Both the position numbers and the translations under genes were made by a program. From JANMDU01 sp031418715 (GTDB lineage: Bacteria; Pseudomonadota; Gammaproteobacteria; Burkholderiales; Burkholderiaceae_C): 64,000 nt of DNA. This document shows, piece by piece, positions 41,929 to 49,757 of this stretch. The notes beneath the pieces are model-generated. The model did not search any database. It was given only the letters and a program-made list of their open reading frames with translations, and was not told the origin of the DNA. The stretch's first letter is position 1. Every line of letters begins with the position of its first letter. The stretch is taken from positions 62,001-126,000 of the forward strand of contig JANOJL010000002.1 of the NCBI GenBank assembly GCA_031418715.1, given 5' to 3'.

Positions 41929-42796
41929 TGTGTTTGAAGCTCGGCGCGGCAGCCCAAAATGTCATTGCCGCCTTATCGCCGCAAAGCGTCACGCCATAGT
42001 TGCGGCCAGCCGCTAGCGCCTGCTCGCCTTCTGTTTGCCACTGCGCCAGCAGGCTGCGCCAAGCGCTGGCATAGGCGCTCTCGCTATGCTGCGCTTCTTG
42101 CAGCCGCAATTCGAGCTTGAGCGATCCCTTGGGCTGGGGCAGCGCCTCAAGAGCGCCCGCGCCATCCACCCAAAAGGAATTGACCGTGGGCAAACCCCGC
42201 GCCTGCCTGGCCTCGCTCGAAGGGTGCGTGTAAAGCAGCATTTGCATCTCTGCCTGCAGGCGGCTGAGCTTGAGTTGCTGCGGAAACTCGCCCGCGTCGG
42301 GCAAAAAGTCATTGATGCTGCGCCCCTGCACCCGCGCCAGCGATGCGCATTCAAAATCCGCAAACTGCTCGCCTAAAGCCAGCCAGCGCGTGGCGCTGTG
42401 GTATTTGAGCGTGATGCCGTCTTGCTCAAAATAGGGTGCAATCAAAGCATGCAGCTCGCGCGATTCAGCGTCAGTCAAGCGCAACGCTGAAGTGGGCTGC
42501 ATCACCATATCCGTCATACCCACATCCAAATGGCAGGGATGCACCCAGGCGCAGGGCTGGGCTAAGGTCTGCGTCTCAAAAGCCGCCCAAGGCACCGCGC
42601 CTTCATCGCTCGAAATCTCCAGCGCCCGCGCATAAGCGATTTCCCAAGGCAGGCTCAGCGAATCCTCATGCAGCTCAATGCGCTCCGCAGCCTCCTCGTT
42701 CCAAGCCGCAGGCAGCGAAAACGCCTCTAGGCTCTGAGTGCCGATCTCAAAAGGCTGCAAACCGGCGGCGGACACGATGATGTGGGTAAAAGACAT
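41873..42796 (-). CDS. RpfE-type regulatory protein (COG4255), phosphoglycerate mutase-like
   Basis: 307 residues. Begins SFTHIIVSAAGLQPFEIG; middle region CAWVHPCHLDVGMTDMVMQP and DESRELHAL-like part; then DGITLKYHSATRWLALGEQF and SINDFLPDAGEFPQQLKLSRLQAEMQMLLYTHP. Proteins of this type lie next to recJ in many proteobacteria, including rpfE of Xanthomonas, and are often labelled phosphoglycerate mutase. No catalytic assignment is safe. The start at 42796 is chosen because the frame upstream has no homology. The C-terminus (LSLLGRSPANNLRGML) comes from a dispersed repeat. Co-transcribed with recJ. Confidence 0.75.
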   Translation of the reverse strand: MSFTHIIVSAAGLQPFEIGTQSLEAFSLPAAWNEEAAERIELHEDSLSLPWEIAYARALEISSDEGAVPWAAFETQTLAQPCAWVHPCHLDVGMTDMVMQPTSALRLTDAESRELHALIAPYFEQDGITLKYHSATRWLALGEQFADFECASLARVQGRSINDFLPDAGEFPQQLKLSRLQAEMQMLLYTHPSSEARQARGLPTVNSFWVDGAGALEALPQPKGSLKLELRLQEAQHSESAYASAWRSLLAQWQTEGEQALAAGRNYGVTLCGDKAAMTFWAAAPSFKHKFLSLLGRSPANNLRGML

Positions 42797-42880
42797 GCGG
42801 TGATTGTGGCACTTGCGAGGCCCTAGCTGGCCGCGCTTTTGCTCAAACTTTTTTGATTGCACGGCTTCAAGCCACCCGCT

Positions 42881-43036
42881 CGCCTGCAACGCGACGTGCC
42901 TGAAAAAGCCGAGGGCTTTCCTTTTTAGCGCTCTGTGCGGGATACGACGAGCTACTGATCTTTTGTAGCGATGATTGCGTGGCTGGCCGCGCCCGACCGG
43001 GAAAGCCTTCGTTTTTTCAGACCCATCACGCAGCTG
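42881..43036. repeat. MITE-like inverted-repeat element, copy A
   Basis: About 156 bp bounded by inverted repeats: left GACGTGCCTGAAAAAGCCGA and GGGCTTTCC, right GGAAAGCCTTCG and TTTTTTCAGACCCATCACGC. Arms of about 35-40 bp match with several mismatches. The centre (ACGACGAGCTACTGATC, then GGCTGGCCGCGCCCGACC) has no coding capacity. A near-identical element is at 43901-44053 in the same orientation. Confidence 0.8.
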
Positions 43037-43059
43037 GTTTGAATGTTGGTGCGTTGTTC

Positions 43060-43116
43060 ACTCTCAATTCAATAGCGTTCTGCGCAGGTTATATGCCGGC
43101 TAGAGGCCGATTTCAC
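43060..43116 (-). repeat. dispersed 60-bp element, copy 11, beside MITE copy A
   Basis: Reverse copy: CTCAATTCAATAGCGTTCTG, then GCCGGCTAGAGGCCGATTTC. It lies 24 bp beyond the MITE-like element; the same pairing occurs at 43.9-44.1 kb, so the two make a duplicated unit of about 245 bp. Confidence 0.8.
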
Positions 43117-43156
43117 TGATATATGTGGTTGCTAAACGCTAACCTAGCGTTTCGAT

Positions 43157-43357
43157 TCAGCTGTGAGCGAAACGAATCTGCTGAAACGAAGGGTCGGGCG
43201 CAGGCGTTGAAGATGGAACGAACGGATGTCCAGCGGCGATACGTGCTGCTTCTGATTTTTTCAAATCTTCAAAAATTGCTCGTAAGTTGTATCCAAATTT
43301 TTCGGCATGCGCCTCACGAATTGCGCGAACCTCTTCAACAATTTCATCATTCAGCAT
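43157..43357 (-). CDS. small partner of PIN toxin (second module), likely antitoxin
   Basis: 66 residues from the ATG at 43357, MLNDEIVEEVRAIREAHAEKFGYNLRAIFEDLKKSEAARI and a Pro-rich tail (PFVPSSTPAPDPSFQQ). It follows the toxin on the minus strand with an 11-bp overlap. The core matches the partner at 21.0 kb. Toxin-first order is unusual for VapBC systems. No DNA-binding motif is evident; antitoxin role is inferred from linkage in two modules. Confidence 0.7.
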   Translation of the reverse strand: MLNDEIVEEVRAIREAHAEKFGYNLRAIFEDLKKSEAARIAAGHPFVPSSTPAPDPSFQQIRFAHS

Positions 43358-43829
43358 GATCTTCTCCAAGTAATTCTTCAGGTGTGCAGATAAACGGCAA
43401 ATACAACCCCAGCTTTTCAAGGTGTCGCGCAATATTTCTTTGAATCTCTGGATTCGCAATATGTTTGCAATTCCAAGTCAGCAAATAATCAACCCTATTG
43501 ATTGTCGCGATTGCGATGTGTAGCGCATCTTCGGCCGCTTTAGCAGGAACAATTCTTTCGGTAACCAATGCCTCGGCGATATCCACTGCCTGTTCGGTGA
43601 TCATCAAAAGCGGCACATTACTGACCATGGCCAACCGCTTTTCCGCCGCACTCGGGTCGCCAGCACCACATTCGCGTAAAACAGATTCAGAGACAAATAG
43701 CTCGTATTGATCGCGTGATTCCCACCAAGCCAGTGTGATTTGCTGATGCGCAGCCCCAATGATCGTTTTGCTCGGGCGAGCCGTCAGGTAGCTGATCACT
43801 GAGGTTTCAAGATAGATTTTCCGCTTCAT
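43347..43829 (-). CDS. PIN-domain protein, VapC-like toxin (second module)
   Basis: 160-residue PIN protein, starting YLETSVISYLTARPSKTI, with KAAEDALHIAIATINRVDYLLTWNCKHIANPEIQR. The acidic residues of the PIN core are present, with Glu in place of the first Asp as in the first module. It is flanked on both sides by the duplicated MITE-plus-element unit, so it sits in what looks like a small composite island. Regulation is unknown; a promoter would lie in 43830-43900. Homologous to the 20.5 kb toxin; the pair are probably independent acquisitions of the same family. Confidence 0.85.
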   Translation of the reverse strand: MKRKIYLETSVISYLTARPSKTIIGAAHQQITLAWWESRDQYELFVSESVLRECGAGDPSAAEKRLAMVSNVPLLMITEQAVDIAEALVTERIVPAKAAEDALHIAIATINRVDYLLTWNCKHIANPEIQRNIARHLEKLGLYLPFICTPEELLGEDHAE

Positions 43830-43900
43830 TCGCGAATGTTAGCACCGCCCAAATCCTTTCAGCAATTTTAGGAAAGTAGCCATTTGACGCGACCCACTCG

Positions 43901-44053
43901 CCTGCTGCGCGACGTGCCTGAAAAAGCCGAGGGCTTTCCTTCTTAGCGCTCTGCGCGAGATACGACGAGCTGCTGATCTTTTGTGGCGATGATTGCATGG
44001 CTGGCCGCGCCCGACCGAGAAAGCCTTCGTTTTTTCAGACCCATCACGCAGTG
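43901..44053. repeat. MITE-like inverted-repeat element, copy B
   Basis: Second copy, same orientation as copy A. Left arm GCTGCGCGACGTGCCTGAAA and GAGGGCTTTCC; right arm GAAAGCCTTCG and TTTTTTCAGACCCATCACGC. By eye about 90 % identical to copy A over the element. It bounds the second PIN module on the promoter side. Confidence 0.8.
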
Positions 44054-44079
44054 AGTTAGATGGGTTGGCGCGTTTTTTT

Positions 44080-44136
44080 ACTCTCAATTCAATAGTGCTC
44101 TGCGCAGGTTTTATAAGGGCTAGAGGCCGATTTTTC
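44080..44136 (-). repeat. dispersed 60-bp element, copy 12, beside MITE copy B
   Basis: Reverse copy: CTCAATTCAATAGTGCTCTG, then AAGGGCTAGAGGCCGATTTT. Closely similar to copy 11 and at the same distance from its MITE. Confidence 0.82.
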
Positions 44137-44287
44137 TTGTGAATTGCCATCACGCAGGATACGAGCGCAGTTTAACGTAAAAGCTAAGCTGCAATTTTTG
44201 AGGCGGTGATTTGTGTGAAGCTGAAAGCATACACAAATTGACGGCACCAAAAATTGCAGCTTCAGCGGAAAGTTATAAATCTCATAC

Positions 44288-44977
44288 TCAAAATGCTGCC
44301 GCATTGAAATTTCGTATTACTTTGAAGCGAATAAACTGATTCGTAGCTTCGAGAATTTCAAGTTGAGCGCCTTTGTACCCAATAGTTTGCGATTCGTTTA
44401 AATCGTATTCGACATTGTTATTGAACGCCGGTCGAGCCATATTGCCAGATGACTCGCGGTAGGCAACGTTGATTTTGCTTCCAACTCTGCCGCTGTAGAT
44501 CAACGTTTGCTGAAATGAGTCTTGGCTAACGATATCGCGTTTTTCCCTCTCGAAGTTGCTTGGGTCACCACAGGCCGCAACATTCATAATTGTGACTACG
44601 CACAAAATTTGGGTACCTTTCTTTGCCATCACCCCTTTAAAAGGATCAGCGAGAAAGACTTTTTCGACAAATCCTCCGCCAGAACCTGGGCTAATTTGAA
44701 AATAATCTGCTACTGCATCTTCGCCTTGTTTCAAGTAGTAGCCAGGATTGACTGTGTAAGCCCAACCTGCTTTTGTAGGGGCCTTTACTGATATCGAATC
44801 GTGAACGCGATATTTTCCTTGTTTTAGCATTGCGTCGCCGACTGACACTGTCACAACACTACCTATCGGGGGTTCACTAATCGACGTTTCCTGCGGCGAA
44901 TAATTGAATTGCGGGGTGGCACAACCAAAGAGGGTTAAAAGCAATAAGAGGGCAAAACTAATTTTTATTCTTCGCAT
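44288..44977 (-). CDS. lipoprotein of unknown function
   Basis: 229 residues with a lipoprotein signal peptide (KISFALLLLLTLFGCATPQF, Cys about residue 19). After that there is no domain I recognise; the chain is beta-rich and contains the segments VSVGDAMLKQGKYRVHDSI and KKGTQILCVVTIMNVAACGD. Base composition is AT-richer than the neighbouring genes. It lies alone between repeat copies, suggesting acquired DNA. Membrane anchoring to the outer membrane is inferred from the lipobox. Confidence 0.75.
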   Translation of the reverse strand: MRRIKISFALLLLLTLFGCATPQFNYSPQETSISEPPIGSVVTVSVGDAMLKQGKYRVHDSISVKAPTKAGWAYTVNPGYYLKQGEDAVADYFQISPGSGGGFVEKVFLADPFKGVMAKKGTQILCVVTIMNVAACGDPSNFEREKRDIVSQDSFQQTLIYSGRVGSKINVAYRESSGNMARPAFNNNVEYDLNESQTIGYKGAQLEILEATNQFIRFKVIRNFNAAAF

Positions 44978-45063
44978 AATTTTGTATTCACTTTTGATTT
45001 ATAAAGTTTGAGCTTTGCAGCTTGGAGTAGCGGAGTATGGAAGATACCAGAACGCCGTATATT

Positions 45064-45128
45064 CTCAAGGCCTTTTAGGCCACTAGCCGTTATAAAATAT
45101 GCGCAGAATGCTACTGAATTCATAGTAC
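45064..45128 (+). repeat. dispersed 60-bp element, copy 13, intergenic
   Basis: Well-kept forward copy: GGCCTTTTAGGCCACTAGCC, then TTATAAAATATGCGCAGAAT, then GCTACTGAATTCATAGTA. It is followed by GTCGCGCAGCAGGTAAGCGG, related to the end of the MITE-like elements at 43-44 kb. Confidence 0.82.
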
Positions 45129-45214
45129 TCAACGTCGCGCAGCAGGTAAGCGGGTAAATGCGCGACTCAGCCCCGCCGGTCTTTGCCATCGCTTGAAACA
45201 GCAAGCGCAGCGCC

Positions 45215-46057
45215 CTAGCTCCGAGGCTTGCTCAAGATCACCAAGGCGATGCCGCCAAGAATCGCCAGCGTTGCCAGTGCGAAGCGCAGGGTGATGGATT
45301 CGCCGAGCAGGGCGATGCCGCCCACGGCAGCGATCACGGGGACGCTGAGTTGAACGGTCGCTGCATTGGCGGCCTTCAGTGCGGGGACGACCGAATACCA
45401 CACGGCATAGCCCAATCCGGAAGTAATGGCGCCCGATGCCACCGCGTAGCCAACGCCGGCGCTGTCTGCTTTGAAGTCTGAAAACATCAGGGCGCTCAAG
45501 AGCATGGCTAGCAGCGAAGCGCGCAGGAAGTTGTCAGCTGTGACCCGCGTGGCATCGCCGACTCCTTTGCCACGGATGGAATAGATGCCCCAAGCCATTC
45601 CAGCGATCAACATCAAGGCCGAGCCAAGGAGCGGCGGCGCAGACAGGCCGGGCAGCAACAAGCCAATCAGCCCGCCAAACGCCAGCGCGAAGCCGAAAAG
45701 TTGCTGCTTTTGCAGGTGCTCGCCCGCCCACAAGCCATAGCCGATCATCGTCACCTGCACAGCGCCAAAGAGCATCAGCGCGCCAGTGGCCGCCGTGAGG
45801 CTGATGTAGGCAAACGAAAAGCCAGCGGCATAGGTAAACAAGGCCAAAGCAGAAAGCCAATTGCCCCTTCCTTGTCGATCACGCCCCAAAAACATCGTGA
45901 TCGCCCAAAGCACCGCCGCGCCAGACGCCAGGCGAATCGATGTAAAGCTGGCCGCGTCGATACCCGTCTCTTTGAGGGCGATGCGGCAAAGAATCGAATT
46001 GCCCGCAAACGCGAGCATGGCTAGGCTGGTGAGAGCGGCGATTCTGAGAGTTGACAT
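45215..46057 (-). CDS. EamA/DMT-superfamily transporter
   Basis: 280 residues with ten predicted helices in two EamA repeats (from LRIAALTSLAMLAFAGNSIL; second repeat near GSALMLIAGMAWGIYSIRGKG). It belongs to a different subgroup from the two other DMT transporters in the window. The start at 46057 (MSTLRIAALTSLAM) is preferred over one 18 codons upstream. Substrate unknown. It precedes (on the minus strand, follows) the DUF1993 gene across a 93-bp gap. Confidence 0.85.
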   Translation of the reverse strand: MSTLRIAALTSLAMLAFAGNSILCRIALKETGIDAASFTSIRLASGAAVLWAITMFLGRDRQGRGNWLSALALFTYAAGFSFAYISLTAATGALMLFGAVQVTMIGYGLWAGEHLQKQQLFGFALAFGGLIGLLLPGLSAPPLLGSALMLIAGMAWGIYSIRGKGVGDATRVTADNFLRASLLAMLLSALMFSDFKADSAGVGYAVASGAITSGLGYAVWYSVVPALKAANAATVQLSVPVIAAVGGIALLGESITLRFALATLAILGGIALVILSKPRS

Positions 46058-46150
46058 GAGGCATTCTCTGGGCTTTTGGCTGCTTGGCGCCACAGACCCA
46101 ATGCAGCTCAAACGTTAGGCTTCACGCGGCGCAAACAATGAGGCGCTGGC

Positions 46151-46660
46151 TCAATAAATGCCCATGTAATCCCGCTTGCCGATGGGCACGCCATTGTGGC
46201 GAAGGATGGCATAGGCCGTGCTGACGTGAAAGAAGAACTGCGGTAATCCGTAGTTGGCCAGATAGGATTGGCCGCTTAGTTTTTTCTCTTTCGGCGTACC
46301 TGGGCGAAGCACGATGTCGATGCCTTCTTTATTCTCAAACTGCGACGCGTTCACACTGTCTAGAAAGGCCAAAGTCTGTGTCAACAGGGCGTCAAGGTCT
46401 GCGAATGATTTCTGATTGCCATCGAGTGTTGGCGCATCGACACCTGCGAGCCGCGCCGTAATTCCGCGTGAAAAATCAGCAGCAATTTGCACTTGCTTGA
46501 CCAGAGGAAACATGTCGGGAAATAGACGAGCCTGCAGGAGGGCGTCCGGCTCAATTGATTTGGAGCTTGCGTGTTCTTGCGACTGCGCAAGTACCGCCTT
46601 CAACGCATTTAGCATTTGCTTGAAGACAGGAACAGAGTGTGTGTACATCGGATGGCTCAT
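46151..46660 (-). CDS. DUF1993 family protein
   Basis: 169 residues matching the DUF1993 family: MYTHSVPVFKQMLNALKAVL at the start, QAARLFPDMFPLVKQVQIAADF-like centre, and the C-terminal LANYGLPQFFFHVSTAYAILRHNGVPIGKRDYMG. It resembles DinB-type four-helix proteins in length and His placement, but no activity is established. Stand-alone gene between a transporter and a repeat. Confidence 0.85.
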   Translation of the reverse strand: MSHPMYTHSVPVFKQMLNALKAVLAQSQEHASSKSIEPDALLQARLFPDMFPLVKQVQIAADFSRGITARLAGVDAPTLDGNQKSFADLDALLTQTLAFLDSVNASQFENKEGIDIVLRPGTPKEKKLSGQSYLANYGLPQFFFHVSTAYAILRHNGVPIGKRDYMGIY

Positions 46661-46777
46661 GAGAAGTCCAGGTTGTTTGAGGAGTGGCGCAGGAAAAGAG
46701 GTAGGTGTGTGAGGCCTAAAGGTAATGTATACCGCAAAACCTGCGGAATAAAAATGGTACTCCGTCTACCGTGTCTT

Positions 46778-46851
46778 TTCAAGGCGTTTTAGGCGTTTCA
46801 GGCCTCTGGCCGTCATAGAATATGCGCAGAGCGCTATTGAATTGAGAGTAA
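46778..46851 (+). repeat. dispersed 60-bp element, copy 14, intergenic
   Basis: Forward copy: TTTTAGGCGTTTCAGGCCTC, then GCCGTCATAGAATATGCGCA, then GCGCTATTGAATTGAGAGTA. It is followed by a CGCGCAGCAGGCGAGCG end motif. It precedes the lolC start by about 70 bp. Confidence 0.82.
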
Positions 46852-46922
46852 ACAGCATGCCATCGCGCAGCAGGCGAGCGCGTGCCATGCAACCAAACGC
46901 GGCATGCCACAATCCAAACCAC

Positions 46923-48239
46923 ATGAATTTACCTTACGAACTCGAAGTCGGCCTGCGCTACACGCGGGCAGGGCGCTCTTCCCGGTCTAACCGGTTTATC
47001 AGCTTTATCTCTGGCGTGTCGATGCTGGGGATTGCGCTGGGCGTGGCGGCCCTGATCATCGTTTTATCGGTGATGAATGGCTTTCAGAAAGAGGTGCGGG
47101 ATCGGATGCTGTCGGTTGTCGCGCATATTGAAGTGTTTGCGCCCGGTGGCGCGGCACTGCCCGACGCGGCACGGACTTTGGCCGAGGTCAAAGCGCATCC
47201 GCAGGTGGTCGGTGCTGCACCTTTTATAGCAGCCCAGGCTTTGGTGGCTCGGGGCGAAGATATGAAAGGCGCGATCATTCGCGGGATTGATCCTGCGCTG
47301 GAGCCGCAGGTGACTGATATTTCCGGTGGCAAGCTAGATGCTGCGAGTGGATCGGGTAGTAGTGGATCGGGTAGCAGTGACGCAAAAGCAGCTGCCTTGC
47401 AGACTTTGCAGCAGCTCAAAAGCGGCGAATTTGGCATCGTTTTGGGCATTGAGTTAGCGCGAAATTTGGGGGTGCGCAACGGCGAAAAAATCACGCTGAT
47501 CGCACCGGGTGGGCAGGTGACGCCAGCCGGGGTGGTGCCGCGCTTGAAGCAGTTCACGGTGGTGGGCGTGTTTGACTCCGGCCACTATGAATACGATGCG
47601 ACGCTGGCGATGGTGCATGTAGATGACGCAGCCAAGGTGTTTCGCCTGGAAGGACCTACTGGCGTGCGCGTGAAGCTGCGCGATTTGCATGAGGCACGCA
47701 CGACTGCAGCAGAGCTGACAGTCAAGCTCTCGGGCGGCGAAGTAGTGCGCGACTGGACGCGGCAAAACCGCACTTGGTTTGCCGCTGTACAGCTGGAAAA
47801 ACGCATGATGTTCATCATCCTCACTTTGATCGTGGCGGTGGCGGCATTCAATTTGATTTCCACGCTGGTGATGACGGTACAAGACAAACGGGCGGATATT
47901 GCGATTTTGCGTACGCTGGGCGCATCGCCCACCTCGATCATGAAGATTTTTGTGGTGCAGGGCGCTTTGGTGGGCGTGATTGGTACGTTTGCTGGGTTGG
48001 CTCTTGGCTTGCTGGTGGCTTTCAATATTGACGTGATCGTGCCGTTTTTGGAGCAAGTGTTTAGAGCGAGCTTTTTGCCGCGCGATGTGTATCTGATCAG
48101 CCAAATGCCGAGCGATCCGCAGTGGGCGGACATCATGCCTGTGGCCGTGATTTCCTTGGTGTTGGCATTTTTGGCCACGCTGTATCCGAGCTGGCGCGCG
48201 AGTCGCGTGAATCCGGCGGAGGCGCTCCGTTATGAATAA
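46923..48239 (+). CDS. lolC: lipoprotein-releasing system inner-membrane protein LolC/E type
   Basis: 438 residues. Four membrane segments: one after residue 22 (FISFISGVSMLGIALGVAALIIVLSVMNG) and three in the last third (MMFIILTLIVAVAAFNLI, VVQGALVGVIGTFAGLALGL, ADIMPVAVISLVLAFLATLYPSW), with a large periplasmic domain between. The Lol ABC system lifts lipoproteins from the inner membrane to LolA. The start at 46923 gives the usual NLPYELEVGLRYTRAGR beginning; upstream codons lie in repeat sequence. The periplasmic domain carries a Gly/Ser-rich insert (GSGSSGSGSSD). lolD overlaps by 8 bp. Confidence 0.93.
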   Translation: MNLPYELEVGLRYTRAGRSSRSNRFISFISGVSMLGIALGVAALIIVLSVMNGFQKEVRDRMLSVVAHIEVFAPGGAALPDAARTLAEVKAHPQVVGAAPFIAAQALVARGEDMKGAIIRGIDPALEPQVTDISGGKLDAASGSGSSGSGSSDAKAAALQTLQQLKSGEFGIVLGIELARNLGVRNGEKITLIAPGGQVTPAGVVPRLKQFTVVGVFDSGHYEYDATLAMVHVDDAAKVFRLEGPTGVRVKLRDLHEARTTAAELTVKLSGGEVVRDWTRQNRTWFAAVQLEKRMMFIILTLIVAVAAFNLISTLVMTVQDKRADIAILRTLGASPTSIMKIFVVQGALVGVIGTFAGLALGLLVAFNIDVIVPFLEQVFRASFLPRDVYLISQMPSDPQWADIMPVAVISLVLAFLATLYPSWRASRVNPAEALRYE

Positions 48240-48936
48240 TCCGGTTAACGATATCGTCATCAACGCGCAAGGCATTTCCAAGCGCTTTACCGATGGTTTG
48301 CTGGATGTGCAAGTCTTGCAAGGTGTTGATTTGACTGTCAAAAAAGGCGAAACGCTGGCGATTGTGGGCGCTTCTGGCTCTGGCAAAAGCACTTTGCTGC
48401 ATCTTTTGGGCGGGCTGGATGCGCCCAGCAGCGGCAGCGTGCAGCTCATGGGGCGAGATTTCTCTAAGATGAGCGCCGAAAGCCAAGGCGCTTGGCGCAA
48501 TCAGCATTTGGGCTTTGTCTATCAGTTTCACCATCTGTTGCCCGAATTCTCGGCGCTAGACAATGTGGCCATGCCCTTGCGTATTTTTAAGCAAAAACGA
48601 GGCCTATCCGTTATAGATATTGCGAAGATCGCTACAAAAATGCTAGCATCTGTGGGGCTAGAACATCGCCTGCACCATCGGCCCTCGGAGCTTTCGGGCG
48701 GCGAGCGTCAGCGCGTGGCGATTGCTCGCGCGCTGGTGACGCAGCCCGCCTGTGTGTTGGCTGACGAGCCCACCGGCAATTTGGATCGCAGCAGCGCCAG
48801 CGGCGTGTTTGGCTTGATGCTCGAGCTGGCGCAAACGCAGGGGACGGCCTTTATTTTGGTCACCCACGACGAATCTTTGGCTGCAAAATGTGGGCGAATG
48901 CTGCGGCTCACGGGTGGTGTTTTAGGTGGTGTTTAG
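48232..48936 (+). CDS. lolD: lipoprotein-releasing ATPase LolD, with a repeat inside
   Basis: 234-residue ABC ATPase. Walker A GASGSGKSTLLH, Q-loop in VYQFHHLLPEF, signature LSGGERQRVAIARAL, Walker B VLADEPTGNLD and the switch His in VTHDESLA. The FHHLLPEFSALDNV motif is characteristic of LolD. Between the Q-loop and the signature the protein reads KQKRGLSVIDIAKIATKMLASVG, where a dispersed element supplies part of the helical domain. The helical domain stays about normal length, so the element seems to have replaced sequence as well as added it. Forms LolCDE with the upstream permease. Confidence 0.93.
   Translation: MNNPVNDIVINAQGISKRFTDGLLDVQVLQGVDLTVKKGETLAIVGASGSGKSTLLHLLGGLDAPSSGSVQLMGRDFSKMSAESQGAWRNQHLGFVYQFHHLLPEFSALDNVAMPLRIFKQKRGLSVIDIAKIATKMLASVGLEHRLHHRPSELSGGERQRVAIARALVTQPACVLADEPTGNLDRSSASGVFGLMLELAQTQGTAFILVTHDESLAAKCGRMLRLTGGVLGGV
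48585..48650 (+). repeat. dispersed 60-bp element, copy 15, inside lolD
   Basis: Forward copy, AGGCCTATCCGTTATAGATA, then TTGCGAAGATCGCTACAAAA. Translated in the common frame as GLSVIDIAKIATK. The right half has drifted, as expected under protein-level selection. Confidence 0.75.
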
Positions 48937-49207
48937 AGCTGAAACTGACTGTAAGAATCGCTCTCAACAGACCCGTTGCGCACAACATACACTGCTTTTT
49001 GTGACAAAAGTATGTCTGTTTTCGGGGTTGTTTCTGGCCTGAATGGCGCATGGCGTCTGTTTCCTCTGCTCCAACTTTCAGAGCTAAAAATGTATAGCAA
49101 TAACAAGGCCTTACGCTATGGTCTTGAAGAAACTTTGCATATTTCGCTGGATTGGAGTAAATTCTCAGGTTGATTTATACAAAAGTCGCGTAACCCCTTT
49201 GATTTGA

Positions 49208-49684
49208 ATGGAAAAAACTCTTCCTCCCCTGCCATCTAAACGCTACTTCACGATCGGTGAGGTGAGCGAGCTTTGCGACGTCAAGCCGCATGTGCTGCGC
49301 TATTGGGAGCAGGAATTTGCCCAACTTAAGCCCATGAAGCGGCGCGGTAACCGCCGCTACTACCAGCACCATGAAGTGCTCATGATCCGACGCATCCGAG
49401 ATTTGCTCTACGACCAAGGCTTCACGATCAGTGGCGCCCGCAACAAACTCCACGAACTCATCCAAGCCGAGCGCGACAAACGCAAAGCCGGCGAAGTTAT
49501 GCTCGATGGCATGGACGAACTGCCACCAGACCACGAATTGGATGGCGAATTCGACAGCGAACTACCCGGCGATGAGGCAGGCAACATCGACAAAGATCTG
49601 ATCAGCCACAACGTTGACAACATCGTCCCTTTGCGCCAATTGCGCCGGGAATTGTTTGAAATCCGGGAATTACTGGCTGCTTGA
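49208..49684 (+). CDS. MerR family transcriptional regulator
   Basis: 158 residues. The N-terminal winged helix is YFTIGEVSELCDVKPHVLRYWEQEFAQLKPMKRRGNRRYYQHHEVLMIRRIRDLLYDQGFTI, of the MlrA/CarA-like subgroup that often lies behind ihfA in betaproteobacteria. No ihfA is present here. The C-terminal part is acidic (PPDHELDGEFDSELPGDE) and has no cysteine cluster for metal sensing. The effector is unknown. The 270-bp gap upstream (48937-49207) holds no gene that I can support. Confidence 0.87.
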   Translation: MEKTLPPLPSKRYFTIGEVSELCDVKPHVLRYWEQEFAQLKPMKRRGNRRYYQHHEVLMIRRIRDLLYDQGFTISGARNKLHELIQAERDKRKAGEVMLDGMDELPPDHELDGEFDSELPGDEAGNIDKDLISHNVDNIVPLRQLRRELFEIRELLAA

Positions 49685-49757
49685 AGTTGCTTAGCAGTGG
49701 TGCTATGAGCGCTGAATCGGCGAATCACCCGATCGCAACGCGAGGTAATCGACGCAA

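Noticed and set aside
47454..48500. 348-codon minus-strand frame across lolC and lolD
   Set aside because: Antisense to two well-supported genes; low-complexity Arg/His/Gln composition and no motif.
48976..49173. 65-codon frame between lolD and the MerR gene
   Set aside because: Needs a TTG start without ribosome site, and no recognisable product; treated as non-coding.
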